Shown here: positions 41,431 through 50,023 of the stretch, piece after piece
Layout: each line of letters starts with the position of its first letter
Numbering within the stretch: position 1 is the stretch's first letter
Source: Micromonospora sp. WMMD1120
GTDB taxonomy: Bacteria > Actinomycetota > Actinomycetes > Mycobacteriales > Micromonosporaceae
DNA length: 64,000 nucleotides
Assembly (NCBI RefSeq): GCF_029626235.1
Contig: NZ_JARUBO010000005.1
Span: forward strand, 1,334,501-1,398,500
Direction of reading: 5' to 3'
Position numbers and translations under genes: made by a program
Notes under the pieces: model-generated
Seen by the model: the letters and a program-made list of their open reading frames with translations, nothing else
Databases searched by the model: none
What the model was told of the DNA's origin: nothing

Positions 41431-42375
41431 TCAGCGCGGTTCGAGTTGGTCGAGCCGGCGGAGGATGACCCCCTCCCGCAGCGCCCACGGGCAGATGTCC
41501 AGCGAGTCGATGTCCAGCCGGCGCAGCACCGCCTCGGCGACCACGGCGCCGGCCAGCAGTTGGTGGGCCCGACCCGCGCTGACCCCCTCCAACTCCATGA
41601 GCTGAGCCGGTGGGATGTGCCTGATGAAGCCGATGACCTGCCGCAGACCGGCGCGGGTCAGGCTGCGCCGCACCCACAGCCCGGCGCCGGACGGGGCCGC
41701 CCCGGCCAGCCGGGCCAGGGTGCGGAACGTCTTCGAGGTGGCCACCGTGCGATCCCAACCGACCTGGATGATCTGGTCGGCCACCTTGTCCAACCGGCCT
41801 TCGACGTACTCCCGCAGCTTCTCGACGGCCTCCGCCGACGGCGGGGCCGCGCTGCCCGCATCGACCCGCAGCCGCTCCCGGGTCAGCCGGCCGGCCCCGA
41901 GCGGCAGCGAGATGGCGACCTCCGGGTCCTCGTCGATGCCGGCCGCGATCTCCAGCGAGCCACCGCCGATGTCCAGCACCAGCAGCCGCCCCGCCGACCA
42001 GCCGAACCACCGCCGGACCGCCAGGAACGTCATCCGCGCCTCGTCCGCGCCGGAGAGCACCGCCAGGCGTACGCCGGTCTCGTCGCGGACCCGGGCCAGC
42101 ACCTCGGCCGCGTTCGTGGCGTCGCGCACGGCGGAGGTGGCGAACGCGATGAGGTCGTCGGCCTCCAACCCGCCGGCCGCCGCCTTGGCCATGCCCACGG
42201 CCTTCACCAGGCCGTCCGCGCCGGTCTCGGTGAGCGCGCCGTCCGGGCCGATCTGCTCCGCCAGCCGGAGCACCACCTTCTCGGAGTGCGCCGGCCACGG
42301 GTGCGCGCCGTGGTGCGCGTCCACCACGAGCAGGTGCACGGTGTTGGAACCGACGTCGAGGACACCCAGTCGCAT
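41431..42375 (-). CDS. Ppx/GppA-family exopolyphosphatase-like protein
   Basis: A 314-residue protein of the ASKHA fold. The phosphate-1 motif is [17 protein letters not shown], the Glu-bearing region is [16 protein letters not shown], and the phosphate-2 loop is [31 protein letters not shown] is the typical C-terminus. It lacks the long C-terminal HD-like part of E. coli Ppx, as in the short actinobacterial Ppx1/Ppx2 proteins. It may hydrolyse polyphosphate or (p)ppGpp-related substrates. The ATG has TACTGT 7 bases upstream and no ribosome site. It diverges from the Cys-rich gene at 42450. Confidence 0.9.
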   Translation of the reverse strand: MRLGVLDVGSNTVHLLVVDAHHGAHPWPAHSEKVVLRLAEQIGPDGALTETGADGLVKAVGMAKAAAGGLEADDLIAFATSAVRDATNAAEVLARVRDETGVRLAVLSGADEARMTFLAVRRWFGWSAGRLLVLDIGGGSLEIAAGIDEDPEVAISLPLGAGRLTRERLRVDAGSAAPPSAEAVEKLREYVEGRLDKVADQIIQVGWDRTVATSKTFRTLARLAGAAPSGAGLWVRRSLTRAGLRQVIGFIRHIPPAQLMELEGVSAGRAHQLLAGAVVAEAVLRRLDIDSLDICPWALREGVILRRLDQLEPR

Positions 42376-42382
42376 GGTGAAG

Positions 42383-42388
42383 ACAGTA
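42383..42388 (-). promoter_or_regulatory. Leaderless-type -10 box of the Ppx gene
   Basis: TACTGT on the minus strand ends 7 bases before the ATG at 42375. Confidence 0.55.
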
Positions 42389-42436
42389 GGCGCAACACGT
42401 TCGCGCGGCTCGCCGGCCCGCCGCCGACACCGCGCG

Positions 42437-42442
42437 TACGCT
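42437..42442 (+). promoter_or_regulatory. Leaderless-type -10 box of the Cys-rich protein gene
   Basis: TACGCT ends 7 bases before GTG 42450. It forms a divergent leaderless pair with the Ppx promoter 50 bases away. Confidence 0.55.
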
Positions 42443-42449
42443 GGGCCGA

Positions 42450-43253
42450 GTGACGATGGAGCTCCGTGTGCTGGTGGACGACCCGGGTGACCCGCGCAGT
42501 CGTGAGGTGCCGCTGGACTTCCCGCGGGAGTGGATCGAGTTCACCGACCCGGCCGACGAGACGCACGTGATCCGGGCCGACCTGACCTGGCTGCTCTCCC
42601 GCTGGACGTGCATCTTCGGCAAGGGCTGCCACGGCATCATCGCCGGCCGGGCCAGCGACGGTTGCTGCTCGCACGGGGCGTTCTTCACCGACTCCGACGA
42701 CGAGAAGCGGGTCCGCGCCGCCGTCAAGCGGCTCACACCGGAGACCTGGCAGCACTTCCGGCGCGGGTTCAAGAACTGGACCGACGAGGACACCATCGAC
42801 GGCAAGAACCCGGCCCGGCGCACCGCAACCCAGGGCGTCGACGGTCCGTGCGTCTTCCTCAACGACGCCGACTTCGTCGGCGGGGGCGGTTGCGCGCTGC
42901 ACGCCCAGGCGCTGCGCGACGGGGTGCACCCGCTGGAATACAAGCCGGACGTGTGCTGGCAACTGCCGATCCGCCGGGACCAGGACTGGGTCAAGCGGCC
43001 GGACAACACCAAGGTGCTGGTCTCCACCCTGGCCGAGTTCGACAGGCGGGGTTGGGGCGCCGGCGGTCACGACCTGGACTGGTGGTGCACCTCCTCGACG
43101 GACGCGCATGTCGGCGCCGAACCGATGTATTTGTCGTACGCACCGGAGCTGACCGCGTTGATCGGCGCCGCCGCGTACGAGCGGCTGGCCGAGCTGTGCG
43201 CGGCCCGGGTGCGACAGGGCATGGTCGCCCCGCACCCCGCCGACGAGCTCTAG
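42450..43253 (+). CDS. Conserved actinobacterial Cys-rich protein (Rv0495c-like)
   Basis: A 267-residue cytoplasmic protein with a spaced cysteine set: CIFGKGCHG, then [29 protein letters not shown], and [12 protein letters not shown]. The order CxnC...CC...C...C followed by a P-x-x-C resembles the YkgJ/DUF3109-type metal-binding proteins, so an iron-sulfur or zinc site is likely. Function is unknown. In M. tuberculosis the counterpart Rv0495c lies beside the Ppx-like Rv0496, from memory, as here. GTG 42450 has a leaderless-type promoter. Its end overlaps the converging TetR gene by 4 bases. Confidence 0.8.
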   Translation: MTMELRVLVDDPGDPRSREVPLDFPREWIEFTDPADETHVIRADLTWLLSRWTCIFGKGCHGIIAGRASDGCCSHGAFFTDSDDEKRVRAAVKRLTPETWQHFRRGFKNWTDEDTIDGKNPARRTATQGVDGPCVFLNDADFVGGGGCALHAQALRDGVHPLEYKPDVCWQLPIRRDQDWVKRPDNTKVLVSTLAEFDRRGWGAGGHDLDWWCTSSTDAHVGAEPMYLSYAPELTALIGAAAYERLAELCAARVRQGMVAPHPADEL

Positions 43254-43867
43254 CCGGCCCCAGGCGGCCGCTGTCCCGACCGCGCGGGTCGGTCCAGGGC
43301 GCTGTCGACGAGCGTGCGGGCGCTCTGCCGGGCCGCCTCGGCGATCGCCGGATCGCCGTCCAGCACGCCGCTGGCGAGCCCGCCGTCGATCAGCAGGGTG
43401 AGCTGCCGGGCGAGCAGCTCCGGGTCGGGTGCGCCGGCCTTGCGGGCCAGCTCGGTCACCCAGGCCCGGACGACGGTCTTGTGCTCGACGGTGCGGGCGT
43501 GCACCGCTCCGCTGGCTGGCGACTCGGCGGCCGTGTTGATGAACGCGCAGCCGTGGTAGCCGTCCCGGCGACAGGCGCTGGCGAGGGCGTCGAACATCCC
43601 GACGAGCTGGTCGCGCGGCTCGTCGCCGGCATCGCGGGCCGCCGCCCGTAACGCGCCGAACCACACCTGGTCGACCCTGTCCAGGTACGCCAGCACCAGG
43701 TCGTCCTTGCGGGGAAAGTGCTTGTAGAGCGTCGCCTTGGCCACGCCCGACTCGGCGATGACAGTGTCCACCCCCACGCCACGGGGGCCGTGCGCATAGA
43801 AGAGCCGGAACGCGGTGTCCATGATCCGGTCCCGGGCCGAGCCGGCCGGCGTGCGCTGCGCGGACAT
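43250..43867 (-). CDS. TetR-family transcriptional repressor
   Basis: A 205-residue regulator. The N-terminal HTH is [20 protein letters not shown], then [20 protein letters not shown] and [13 protein letters not shown]. The C-terminal ligand domain contains [15 protein letters not shown] and is of the YcdC/AcrR-like type. The ATG at 43867 follows GAGGGAG by 6 bases. Its own upstream region (43906-43923) and the promoter of the F420-reductase-like gene share the site TAGAC-N6-GTCTGT, so it probably represses both itself and that gene. The inducer is unknown. Confidence 0.88.
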   Translation of the reverse strand: MSAQRTPAGSARDRIMDTAFRLFYAHGPRGVGVDTVIAESGVAKATLYKHFPRKDDLVLAYLDRVDQVWFGALRAAARDAGDEPRDQLVGMFDALASACRRDGYHGCAFINTAAESPASGAVHARTVEHKTVVRAWVTELARKAGAPDPELLARQLTLLIDGGLASGVLDGDPAIAEAARQSARTLVDSALDRPARSGQRPPGAG

Positions 43868-43905
43868 CGGCGCTCCCTCGTCTTTGCTGGTGGCGGGCAC
43901 GATTT

Positions 43906-43923
43906 TACAGACTGCTCCGTCTA
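43906..43923 (-). promoter_or_regulatory. TetR operator 1 (autoregulatory)
   Basis: On the minus strand the site reads TAGACGGAGCAGTCTGTA, 38 bases before the tetR ATG. It shares TAGAC-N6-GTCTGT with operator 2. Confidence 0.65.
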
Positions 43924-43969
43924 CCGGCACACGTCAGCGCGGCCGCAGGGGCTGGCGGGATGTTCGACT

Positions 43970-44079
43970 CCTGTCGAGCTGCCCCGGATACGGGGCTGAG
44001 CCGTCGGGGCTGAGGTCACTGGTCACGCGCCACAACGCCCCCCGACCCCGCCGCCCCATTCGCGGGGCAACTCGACAGG
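43970..44079. repeat. Interrupted palindrome F
   Basis: CCTGTCGAGCTGCCCCG (43970-43986) and CGGGGCAACTCGACAGG (44063-44079) are 17-bp inverted copies with one mismatch. Inside the left end GCCCCGGATACGGGGC (43981-43996) folds as a 6-bp hairpin with a GATA loop. No coding content is seen. Confidence 0.65.
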
Positions 44080-44121
44080 CTCCGAGAAAGAACTGCGCCC
44101 GCCGTCCAGGAGGGACATCAG

Positions 44122-44138
44122 TAGACAGACCTGTCTGT
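44122..44138 (+). promoter_or_regulatory. TetR operator 2 at the F420-reductase-like promoter
   Basis: TAGACAGACCTGTCTGT contains the perfect half sites ACAGAC/GTCTGT. It lies about 10 bases before a -10-like GATAAT (44148-44153), so it would cover the -35 region. Confidence 0.68.
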
Positions 44139-44193
44139 TAGCCTGCAGATAATCGGCGCAAGGCCACCGCGCCCCACTGGAGGATCGATCGAC

Positions 44194-44847
44194 ATGCGCA
44201 TCGCAGTTCTCGGCACCGGCTCGGTGGGGCAGGCCATCGCGGCCCGCACGGCGGAGCTGGGCCACCAGGTCACCATCGGCACCCGGGACGTCGCGGCCAC
44301 CCAGGCCGGCGCGTACGCCGCCTGGGCCGCCGAGCACTCCGAGGTCGGCCTGGCGACCATGGCCGCCGCGGCAGCCGACGCCGAGCTGGTGGTCAACGCC
44401 ACCAGTGGGAACGGCTCCCTGGCGGCGCTCACCGCGGCCGGCGCGGAGAACCTGTCCGGCAAGGTCCTGCTCGACGTCGCCAACCCGCTCGACTTCAGCG
44501 CGGGCTTCCCGCCCTCCCTGACGGTGCAGAACACCGACTCCCTCGCCGAGCGGATCCAGCGGGAGTTTCCGCACGCCAAGGTGGTCAAGTCGCTCAACAC
44601 GATGACCGCGGAGCTGATGGTCCACCCACGCCAGCTCGCCGACGGCGCCCACAGCGTCTTCGTCTCGGGCGACGACGCCGAGGCCAAGCGGGTCGTCACC
44701 GAGCTGCTCGTCAGCTTCGGGCACACCGACGTGATCGACCTCGGGGACCTCTCCACCGCGCGGGGCGCCGAGATGCTGGTGCCGCTCTGGGTGCGGCTCT
44801 ACGGCCGGCTCGACACCGCGATCTTCAACATCAGGGTCGTCCGCTGA
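44194..44847 (+). CDS. NADPH-dependent F420 reductase-like dinucleotide-binding protein
   Basis: A 217-residue Rossmann protein of the F420_oxidored family. MRIAVLGTGSVGQAIAARTA binds the dinucleotide, IGTRDVAAT gives the NADP(H)-preferring Thr-Arg, and VVNATSGNGSL and KVVKSLNTMTAELM are family motifs. It is predicted to move hydride between NADPH and F420 or a related acceptor. GGAGG lies about 10 bases before the ATG. The TetR operator in its promoter points to substrate- or drug-inducible expression. A terminator follows. Confidence 0.86.
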   Translation: MRIAVLGTGSVGQAIAARTAELGHQVTIGTRDVAATQAGAYAAWAAEHSEVGLATMAAAAADAELVVNATSGNGSLAALTAAGAENLSGKVLLDVANPLDFSAGFPPSLTVQNTDSLAERIQREFPHAKVVKSLNTMTAELMVHPRQLADGAHSVFVSGDDAEAKRVVTELLVSFGHTDVIDLGDLSTARGAEMLVPLWVRLYGRLDTAIFNIRVVR

Positions 44848-44861
44848 GCGGCCCCCGACAG

Positions 44862-44900
44862 CCCGGAGGAGGCCCGCGCGTGGCGTGGGCCCCCTCCGGG
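44862..44900. terminator. Bidirectional terminator
   Basis: CCCGGAGGAGGCCC pairs with GGGCCCCCTCCGGG (one mismatch) around 11 bases, between the converging F420-reductase-like and phoP genes. Confidence 0.75.
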
Positions 44901-44908
44901 TCGGCCGA

Positions 44909-45592
44909 TCACGGCTCGAACTTGTAGCCCAGGCCCCGGACGGTCACGATGAAGCGCGGCGCGGACGGCTCCGGCTCGATCTTGGAGCGCAGCCGCTTGA
45001 CGTGCACGTCCAACGTCTTGGTGTCACCGACGTAGTCGGCCCCCCAGACCCGGTCGATGAGCTGCCCGCGGGTCAGCACCCGACCCGCGTTGCGCAGCAG
45101 CAGCTCCAGCAGCTCGAACTCCTTCAGCGGCAACTGCACGGCCCCGCCGTCGACGGTGACCACGTGCCGCTCGATGTCCATCCGCACCGGCCCGGCGGCC
45201 AGCGTCGGGGCACCCACGTCCGCCACCTCCGGGCTCTGCCGGCGCAACACCGCCCGGATCCGGGCGACCAGCTCGCGCGGCGAGTACGGCTTGGTGACGT
45301 AGTCGTCGGCGCCGATCTCCAGCCCGACCACCTTGTCGATCTCGCTGTCCCGGGCGGTGACCATGATGATCGGCACCGCAGACCGCTGCCGCAACTGCCG
45401 GCAGACCTCGGTCCCCGACATCTCGGGCAACATCAGGTCGAGCAGCACGATGTCCGCGCCGGTCCGGTCGAACTCGGTGAGGGCGTCGGTCCCGGTCGCG
45501 GCGACCGACACCTCGAAACCCTCCTTACGGAGCATGTACGACAGGGCGTCGGAGAACGACTCCTCGTCCTCGACCACCAGAACGCGGCTCAA
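44909..45592 (-). CDS. phoP: OmpR-family response regulator PhoP/RegX3
   Basis: A 227-residue regulator. The receiver (VLVVEDEESFSDALSYMLRK) has the phosphoacceptor in IVLLDLMLPEMSG and the Lys in YVTKPYSPREL. The winged helix reads LKEFELLELLLRNAGRVLTR, TKTLDVHVKRLRSKIEPEP and VRGLGYKFEP. It is the actinobacterial phosphate regulator (PhoP in Streptomyces, RegX3 in mycobacteria). TTG 45592 (SRVLVVEDE) has GGAAAGGAAA upstream and matches where homologues start; ATG 45610, which adds six residues, is the alternative. It lies 6-24 bases after phoR. Confidence 0.88.
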   Translation of the reverse strand: MSRVLVVEDEESFSDALSYMLRKEGFEVSVAATGTDALTEFDRTGADIVLLDLMLPEMSGTEVCRQLRQRSAVPIIMVTARDSEIDKVVGLEIGADDYVTKPYSPRELVARIRAVLRRQSPEVADVGAPTLAAGPVRMDIERHVVTVDGGAVQLPLKEFELLELLLRNAGRVLTRGQLIDRVWGADYVGDTKTLDVHVKRLRSKIEPEPSAPRFIVTVRGLGYKFEP

Positions 45593-45616
45593 CGGGGATT
45601 TCCTTTCCATTTTCTG

Positions 45617-46843
45617 TCAGACCTGCCGTAGCCCGGCCGGACCGGACTCGATCCCAACCGGCGGCAGTGTCGCCAGGAGGTCGTCCGGTGGACTGGCGGG
45701 CAGCCGGAGGGTGAACGTCGACCCCCCACCAAGAGTGCTCGACACCTCGACCCGTCCGCCATGGTTGCTCGCTATGTGTTTCACGATCGCCAGGCCGAGC
45801 CCGGTGCCGCCGGTCGCCCGCGAGCGGGCCTGGTCGGCCCGGTAGAACCGCTCGAAGATCCGGTCGACGTCGGTGGGCGCGATGCCGATGCCCTGGTCGG
45901 CGACGGCGATCTCGACGTGCTCGTCGTCGCCGGCGAGGGTCACCCGCACTGTGGTGTTCTCACCGGAGTAGTTGATGGCGTTCTCCACGAGGTTCGCCAC
46001 CGCGGTGGCGAGCTGGGAGTCGCTGCCGTACGCGGTGAGACCGCGCTGACCCTCGATCAACACCTCGATCCCCCGGGCGGAGGCGGTGGTGCGGGTCCGG
46101 TCGACCACCTCGGCGATCACCCAGTCCAGCGCGACCGGCTCCGGTGGCGGCTGCGGCTCGGCCCCCTGCAACCGGGTCAACTCCAGCAACTCCTGCACCA
46201 GCCGGCCCAGCCGGGTCGACTCGTGCTGGATCCGCTCGGCGAACCGGCGGGCCGCCACCAGGTCCTCGGAGAGGTCCGGCGCCGCGACGTCGGCCGGCTC
46301 GGTCGCGTCCAGCAGCGCCTCGGCGAGTAGCTGCAGGGCCCCGATCGGGGTCTTCAACTCGTGGCTGACATTCGCCACGAAGTCCCGTCGTACGCGGGTC
46401 AGCCGGTGCGCCTCGGTCACGTCGACCGCTTCGACCGCGATGAAGCCGTTGCCGAGACCCATCGCCCGCAGGTGCACGCCCAGCGGGTTCTCTCCCGCGC
46501 TGTCGCGACCCCGGGGCAGGTCCAGCTCGATCTCGCGCCGCACGCCGGTGCGGCGCACCTGACCGGCAAGGGTACGGATCAGCGGGTGCGCGGCGATCGA
46601 GCCGGGCGTACTGCCGGTGCGCAGCAGCCCCATCGCGCGGGCGGCCGGGTTGATCAGCACGGGAACGTCGTCGTCGTCCAGGACCACGACACCGGCCCGG
46701 AGCGAGTCGATCGTCCGGCGACCGAGCCCGGTCTGCTGCTCGTCGGCTATCGCGGGCCTCCCCATCATCCGGGGCAGCAGGAAACCGGCGGCCACCCCGG
46801 CCACCAACGCCACGGCCACCACGACCGCCACCGCCCACTCCAC
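45617..46843 (-). CDS. phoR: Phosphate sensor histidine kinase PhoR/SenX3
   Basis: A 408-residue kinase. One N-terminal membrane segment (VAVVVAVALVAGVAAGFLLP) is followed by a PAS-like region (GVVVLDDDDVPVLINPAAR), the H-box FVANVSHELKTPIGALQLLA, the N-box ATAVANLVENAINYSGENTT and the G boxes VADQGIGIAPTDVDRIFERF and GGTGLGLAIVKHIASNHGG. SenX3 and Streptomyces PhoR have this plan. It phosphorylates PhoP when phosphate is scarce, with PhoU as partner. GTG 46843 has TACGAT 6 bases upstream and no ribosome site. A PHO box lies between it and phoU. Confidence 0.9.
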   Translation of the reverse strand: MEWAVAVVVAVALVAGVAAGFLLPRMMGRPAIADEQQTGLGRRTIDSLRAGVVVLDDDDVPVLINPAARAMGLLRTGSTPGSIAAHPLIRTLAGQVRRTGVRREIELDLPRGRDSAGENPLGVHLRAMGLGNGFIAVEAVDVTEAHRLTRVRRDFVANVSHELKTPIGALQLLAEALLDATEPADVAAPDLSEDLVAARRFAERIQHESTRLGRLVQELLELTRLQGAEPQPPPEPVALDWVIAEVVDRTRTTASARGIEVLIEGQRGLTAYGSDSQLATAVANLVENAINYSGENTTVRVTLAGDDEHVEIAVADQGIGIAPTDVDRIFERFYRADQARSRATGGTGLGLAIVKHIASNHGGRVEVSSTLGGGSTFTLRLPASPPDDLLATLPPVGIESGPAGLRQV

Positions 46844-46849
46844 CCGGCG

Positions 46850-46855
46850 ATCGTA
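46850..46855 (-). promoter_or_regulatory. Leaderless-type -10 box of phoRP
   Basis: TACGAT on the minus strand ends 6 bases before GTG 46843. Confidence 0.5.
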
Positions 46856-46915
46856 GGGTCATTGTTAACCTGGCTACCACACAGAACGGGACGAACTACC
46901 CGCACTTCGAGAAGT

Positions 46916-46955
46916 GTTCACCCGTACGTCCGGCGTCGTTCACCGTGGTTCATCC
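46916..46955 (+). promoter_or_regulatory. PHO box between phoR and phoU
   Basis: Direct-repeat units begin at 46916 (GTTCACCCGTA), 46927 (CGTCCGGCGTC, weak), 46938 (GTTCACCGTGG) and 46948 (GTTCATCC). The first three are exactly 11 bp apart, which is the PhoP direct-repeat spacing known in Streptomyces (GTTCACC core). It would make phoU and perhaps phoRP part of the phosphate regulon. Confidence 0.75.
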
Positions 46956-47046
46956 GGGGTCCGTCCGCGCCGCCTACCGTTGGCGTCGCACCTGCTCAGC
47001 CCCTGCGCCGGCAACCGCTGGCGGCGACCGACCACAGGACGTGATG

Positions 47047-47700
47047 ATGCGCGACGAGTTCCGGGCCGACCTCCAGATCGTCAGCCAACTGCTGGTGGAC
47101 ATGGCGGAGGGCGTCCGCGCCGCCATGCGCCAGGCCACCCGGGCACTGCTCACCGCCGACCGGCAGGCCGCCGAGACGGTCATCGAGCGGGACGCCGAGA
47201 TCGACGACCTCTACCGGCACGTCGAGGAGCGGGTCTGCGACCTGCTCGCCCGGCAGGCGCCGGTCGCCTCCGACCTGCGGGCGATGATCACCGCGCTGCA
47301 CGTCGCCGCCGACCTGGAACGGATGGGTGACCTGGCCGAGCACGTGGCGAAGACCGCGCTGCGCCGGCACCCCTCGCCGGCCGTACCGGCCGAGCTGCGG
47401 GCGGTCTTCACCGAGATGTCCGAGATCGCCGACCGGATGGCCGTGAAGATCGGTTCGGTGCTGGCGAAGCCCGACGCCGACCTCGCCGGCGAGCTGGACC
47501 GCGACGACGACGCCATGGACGAGCTGCACAAGAACCTGTTCGCGGTGCTGCTCGGCGACGACTGGCCGTACGGGGTGGAGACGGCGATCGACGCCACCCT
47601 GCTCGGCCGCTTCTACGAGCGCTTCGCCGACCACGCGGTGAACGCCGGCGAGCACGTCATCTACCTGATCACCGGGCAGAACAGCCCCGCCACCACCTGA
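47047..47700 (+). CDS. phoU: Phosphate signalling protein PhoU
   Basis: A 217-residue all-helical protein with the duplicated PhoU fold: MRDEFRADLQIVSQLLVDMA, IERDAEIDDLYRHVEERVCD, LRAMITALHVAADLERMGDL and, in the second half, ELDRDDDAMDELHKNLFAVL, RFYERFADHAVNAGEHVIYL. The two E/DxxxD metal motifs are visible. It tunes phosphate uptake and PhoR activity. ATG 47047 (MRDEF) follows AGGAC. It is divergent from phoRP, with the PHO box between them and a strong terminator after it. Confidence 0.93.
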   Translation: MRDEFRADLQIVSQLLVDMAEGVRAAMRQATRALLTADRQAAETVIERDAEIDDLYRHVEERVCDLLARQAPVASDLRAMITALHVAADLERMGDLAEHVAKTALRRHPSPAVPAELRAVFTEMSEIADRMAVKIGSVLAKPDADLAGELDRDDDAMDELHKNLFAVLLGDDWPYGVETAIDATLLGRFYERFADHAVNAGEHVIYLITGQNSPATT

Positions 47701-47704
47701 GGCG

Positions 47705-47749
47705 ACGAACAGAGGGGCCCCCGCCCGGCGCGGGGGCCCCTCTGTTCGT
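47705..47749. terminator. Strong bidirectional terminator
   Basis: A 20-bp perfect stem (arms 47705-47724 and 47730-47749, loop CCGGC) lies between the converging phoU and gpmA genes. The minus-strand arm ends in the base next to the gpmA stop. Confidence 0.92.
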
Positions 47750-48517
47750 TCACCGGCCCTGGTTGGCGACCGCCGCGGCGGCCTCCTTCGCCGCCGTGGG
47801 GTCGAGGTAGGTGCCGCCCAGTGTGAGCGGGCGCAGCTGCGGGTCGAGGTCGTAGCGCAGCGGGATGCCGGTCGGGATGTTGAGCTTGGCGATCGCCTCG
47901 TCGGAGATCTGGTCGAGGTGCTTGACCAGCGCACGCAGCGAGTTGCCGTGCGCCGCCACCAGCACCGTCCGGCCGGCCAGGATGTCCGGCACGATCGAGT
48001 CGTACCAGTAGGGCAGCATCCGCTCGACGACGTCCTTGAGGCACTCGGTACGTGGCATCAGCTCGGTCGGCAGCAACGCGTACCGCGGGTCGCCCACCTG
48101 CGACCACTCGTCGTTGTCGTTGATCGGTGGCGGAGGCGTGTCGTACGACCGGCGCCAGAGCATGAACTGCTCCTCGCCGTACTCGTCGAGGGTCTGCTTC
48201 TTGTTCTTGCCCTGCAGGGCGCCGTAGTGCCGCTCGTTGAGCCGCCACGACCGGCGTACGGCGATCCAGTGCCGGTCGGCGGCGTTGAGCGCCAGCTCGG
48301 CGGTGCGGATGGCGCGGCGCATCACGCTCGTGTGCACCACGTCCGGCAGCAGGCTGTGCTCGCGCAGCAGCTCGCCGCCGCGTCGCGCCTCACCCTCGCC
48401 CTTCTCGGTCAGGTCGACGTCCACCCAGCCGGTGAAGAGGTTCTTGGCATTCCAGTCGCTCTCACCGTGGCGCAGCAGGACCAGCGTCCCGACGGTGGGC
48501 CCTTCGCTCGCAGTCAT
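47750..48517 (-). CDS. gpmA: 2,3-bisphosphoglycerate-dependent phosphoglycerate mutase
   Basis: A 255-residue glycolytic enzyme that interconverts 3- and 2-phosphoglycerate. The catalytic His motif is [20 protein letters not shown], followed by [38 protein letters not shown] and the second His in [21 protein letters not shown] 48517 is chosen because GAGGCAGG then lies 9 bases upstream; the ATG at 48526 directly abuts that site. Length is typical. Confidence 0.95.
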   Translation of the reverse strand: MTASEGPTVGTLVLLRHGESDWNAKNLFTGWVDVDLTEKGEGEARRGGELLREHSLLPDVVHTSVMRRAIRTAELALNAADRHWIAVRRSWRLNERHYGALQGKNKKQTLDEYGEEQFMLWRRSYDTPPPPINDNDEWSQVGDPRYALLPTELMPRTECLKDVVERMLPYWYDSIVPDILAGRTVLVAAHGNSLRALVKHLDQISDEAIAKLNIPTGIPLRYDLDPQLRPLTLGGTYLDPTAAKEAAAAVANQGR

Positions 48518-48669
48518 GCGGATCATCCTGCCTCAACCGGCTCGGGGACACGCGGGCACCTGTCGTGACGACCACCACCTGAAAAAGCGGGTGACCAGCC
48601 AGCCCGCCCAACACTAGGGTCGTAAGGCGCGATAGCAGTGCCGGTCATTACGTGCGAGCGGGGCGCCAT

Positions 48670-49953
48670 ATGCGGACGATGCGGACCTGGTTCCGGGACA
48701 CCACCGGCGGACTGCCGACCACCTTCTGGTACCTGTGGTCCGGCACACTGATCAACCGGCTCGGCTCGTTCGTCCTCGTCTTCCTAGCGATCTACCTGAC
48801 CCAGGAGCGCGGGTTCTCGCCCTCCCAGGCCGGCCTGGTGATCGGGCTGTGGGGCGTCGGCGGGGCCTTCGGCACGACCGCCGGCGGCACCCTGGCGGAC
48901 CGGTGGGGCCGCCGGCCGACGTTGCTCACCGCCCACGTGGGCGCGGCAGCCATGATGCTGGCGCTCGGGCTGGCCCGGGACCTCTGGGCGGTGGCGCTCG
49001 GGGCACTGCTGCTCGGCATGTTCGCCGAGGCGGCCCGGCCCGCCTTCGGGGCGATGATGATCGACGTGGTGCCGGCAAGGGACCGGCTGCGGGCCTTCTC
49101 GCTCAACTACTGGGCGATCAACCTGGGTTTCGCGTGCGCCGCCGTCCTCGCCGGGCTGGCCGCGCAGGCCGACTACCTGCTGCTGTTCGTTGTCGACGCC
49201 GGCACCATGCTGATCACCGCGCTGATCATCTTCGTCAAGGTGCCGGAGACCCAACAGGTCCGCTCGGCGACCGCCGCCGCGACGAAGGCGCCGGGTGGCG
49301 CGCTGCGCACGATCCTCACCGACCGCGTGTACCTCGGGTTCGTGGCCCTCAACCTGTTCGCCGCGCTGGTGTTCCTCCAGCACATCTCGATGCTGCCGAT
49401 CGCGATGGGCGACAGCGGCCTGAGCCCGGCCACCTACGGCTCGGTGATCGCGCTCAACGGCGTCCTCATCGTGGTCGGCCAACTGTTCGTTCCCCGCCTG
49501 ATCCGCGGGCGCAGCCGCTCCCACGTGCTGGCACTGGCCTCCGTGGTGATGGGCGTCGGCTTCGGGCTGACCGCGCTCGCCGGCACCGCCTGGTTCTACG
49601 GGCTGACGGTGCTGATCTGGACGGTCGGCGAGATGCTGAACTCGCCGTCCAACTCCACGCTGATCGCCGAGCTGTCCCCGGCCGAGCTGCGCGGGCGCTA
49701 CCAGGGCGTGTTCTCGCTCTCCTGGCAGATCGCCGGCGCCAGCGCACCGATCCTCGGCGGCCTGGTCCGGGAGCACGCGGGCAACGACGCGCTCTGGTAC
49801 GGCTGCGCCGCGCTGGGCGCCCTGACCGCCGTGGCCCACCTGGTGTCGGGCCCGGCCCGGGAGCGGCGCGCCACCGAGCTGCGCCACTCCGGCGAGGCGT
49901 TGGCCCCGGTCCGCGCCGATCGGGCGGCGCAGCCCGCCGAGGCCGCCGTCTGA
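48670..49953 (+). CDS. MFS transporter (drug-efflux type), copy 1
   Basis: A 427-residue protein with twelve membrane segments. TTGGLPTTFWYLWSGTLINR leads into segment one. The MFS motif A is GGTLADRWGRRPTL in the segment 2-3 loop, and REHAGNDALWYG is near the end. It is about half identical by eye to the next gene (ATFWYLW, LLGGVLADRWGRRAT, VGQLFVPRLI, RARYQ), so the two arose by tandem duplication. The substrate is unknown. ATG 48670 has only a weak GGGGCG ribosome site; a TAGGGT box lies about 50 bases upstream. Confidence 0.86.
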   Translation: MRTMRTWFRDTTGGLPTTFWYLWSGTLINRLGSFVLVFLAIYLTQERGFSPSQAGLVIGLWGVGGAFGTTAGGTLADRWGRRPTLLTAHVGAAAMMLALGLARDLWAVALGALLLGMFAEAARPAFGAMMIDVVPARDRLRAFSLNYWAINLGFACAAVLAGLAAQADYLLLFVVDAGTMLITALIIFVKVPETQQVRSATAAATKAPGGALRTILTDRVYLGFVALNLFAALVFLQHISMLPIAMGDSGLSPATYGSVIALNGVLIVVGQLFVPRLIRGRSRSHVLALASVVMGVGFGLTALAGTAWFYGLTVLIWTVGEMLNSPSNSTLIAELSPAELRGRYQGVFSLSWQIAGASAPILGGLVREHAGNDALWYGCAALGALTAVAHLVSGPARERRATELRHSGEALAPVRADRAAQPAEAAV

Positions 49954-50023
49954 CCGTTCGCCCCGTCGGCCCTCGGGCTAGTGTGACCGGAACAGTTAGG
50001 AATCCGAACTGTCGGGAGGTCGG

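Larger units (their letters stand above)
43868..44193. other. 326-base divergent intergenic region
   Basis: It holds the two matching TetR-type sites at its ends and, between them, a large imperfect palindrome (43970-44079). No gene is seen. Confidence 0.6.

Noticed and set aside
43961..43985. tRNA-like TpsiC arm (GTTCGACTC)
   Set aside because: No acceptor or anticodon stem fits around it, and the bases belong to palindrome F.
46945..47046. Longer PhoU starting at GTG 46945
   Set aside because: The extension overlaps the PHO box and is unlike PhoU; homologues begin at MRDEF.
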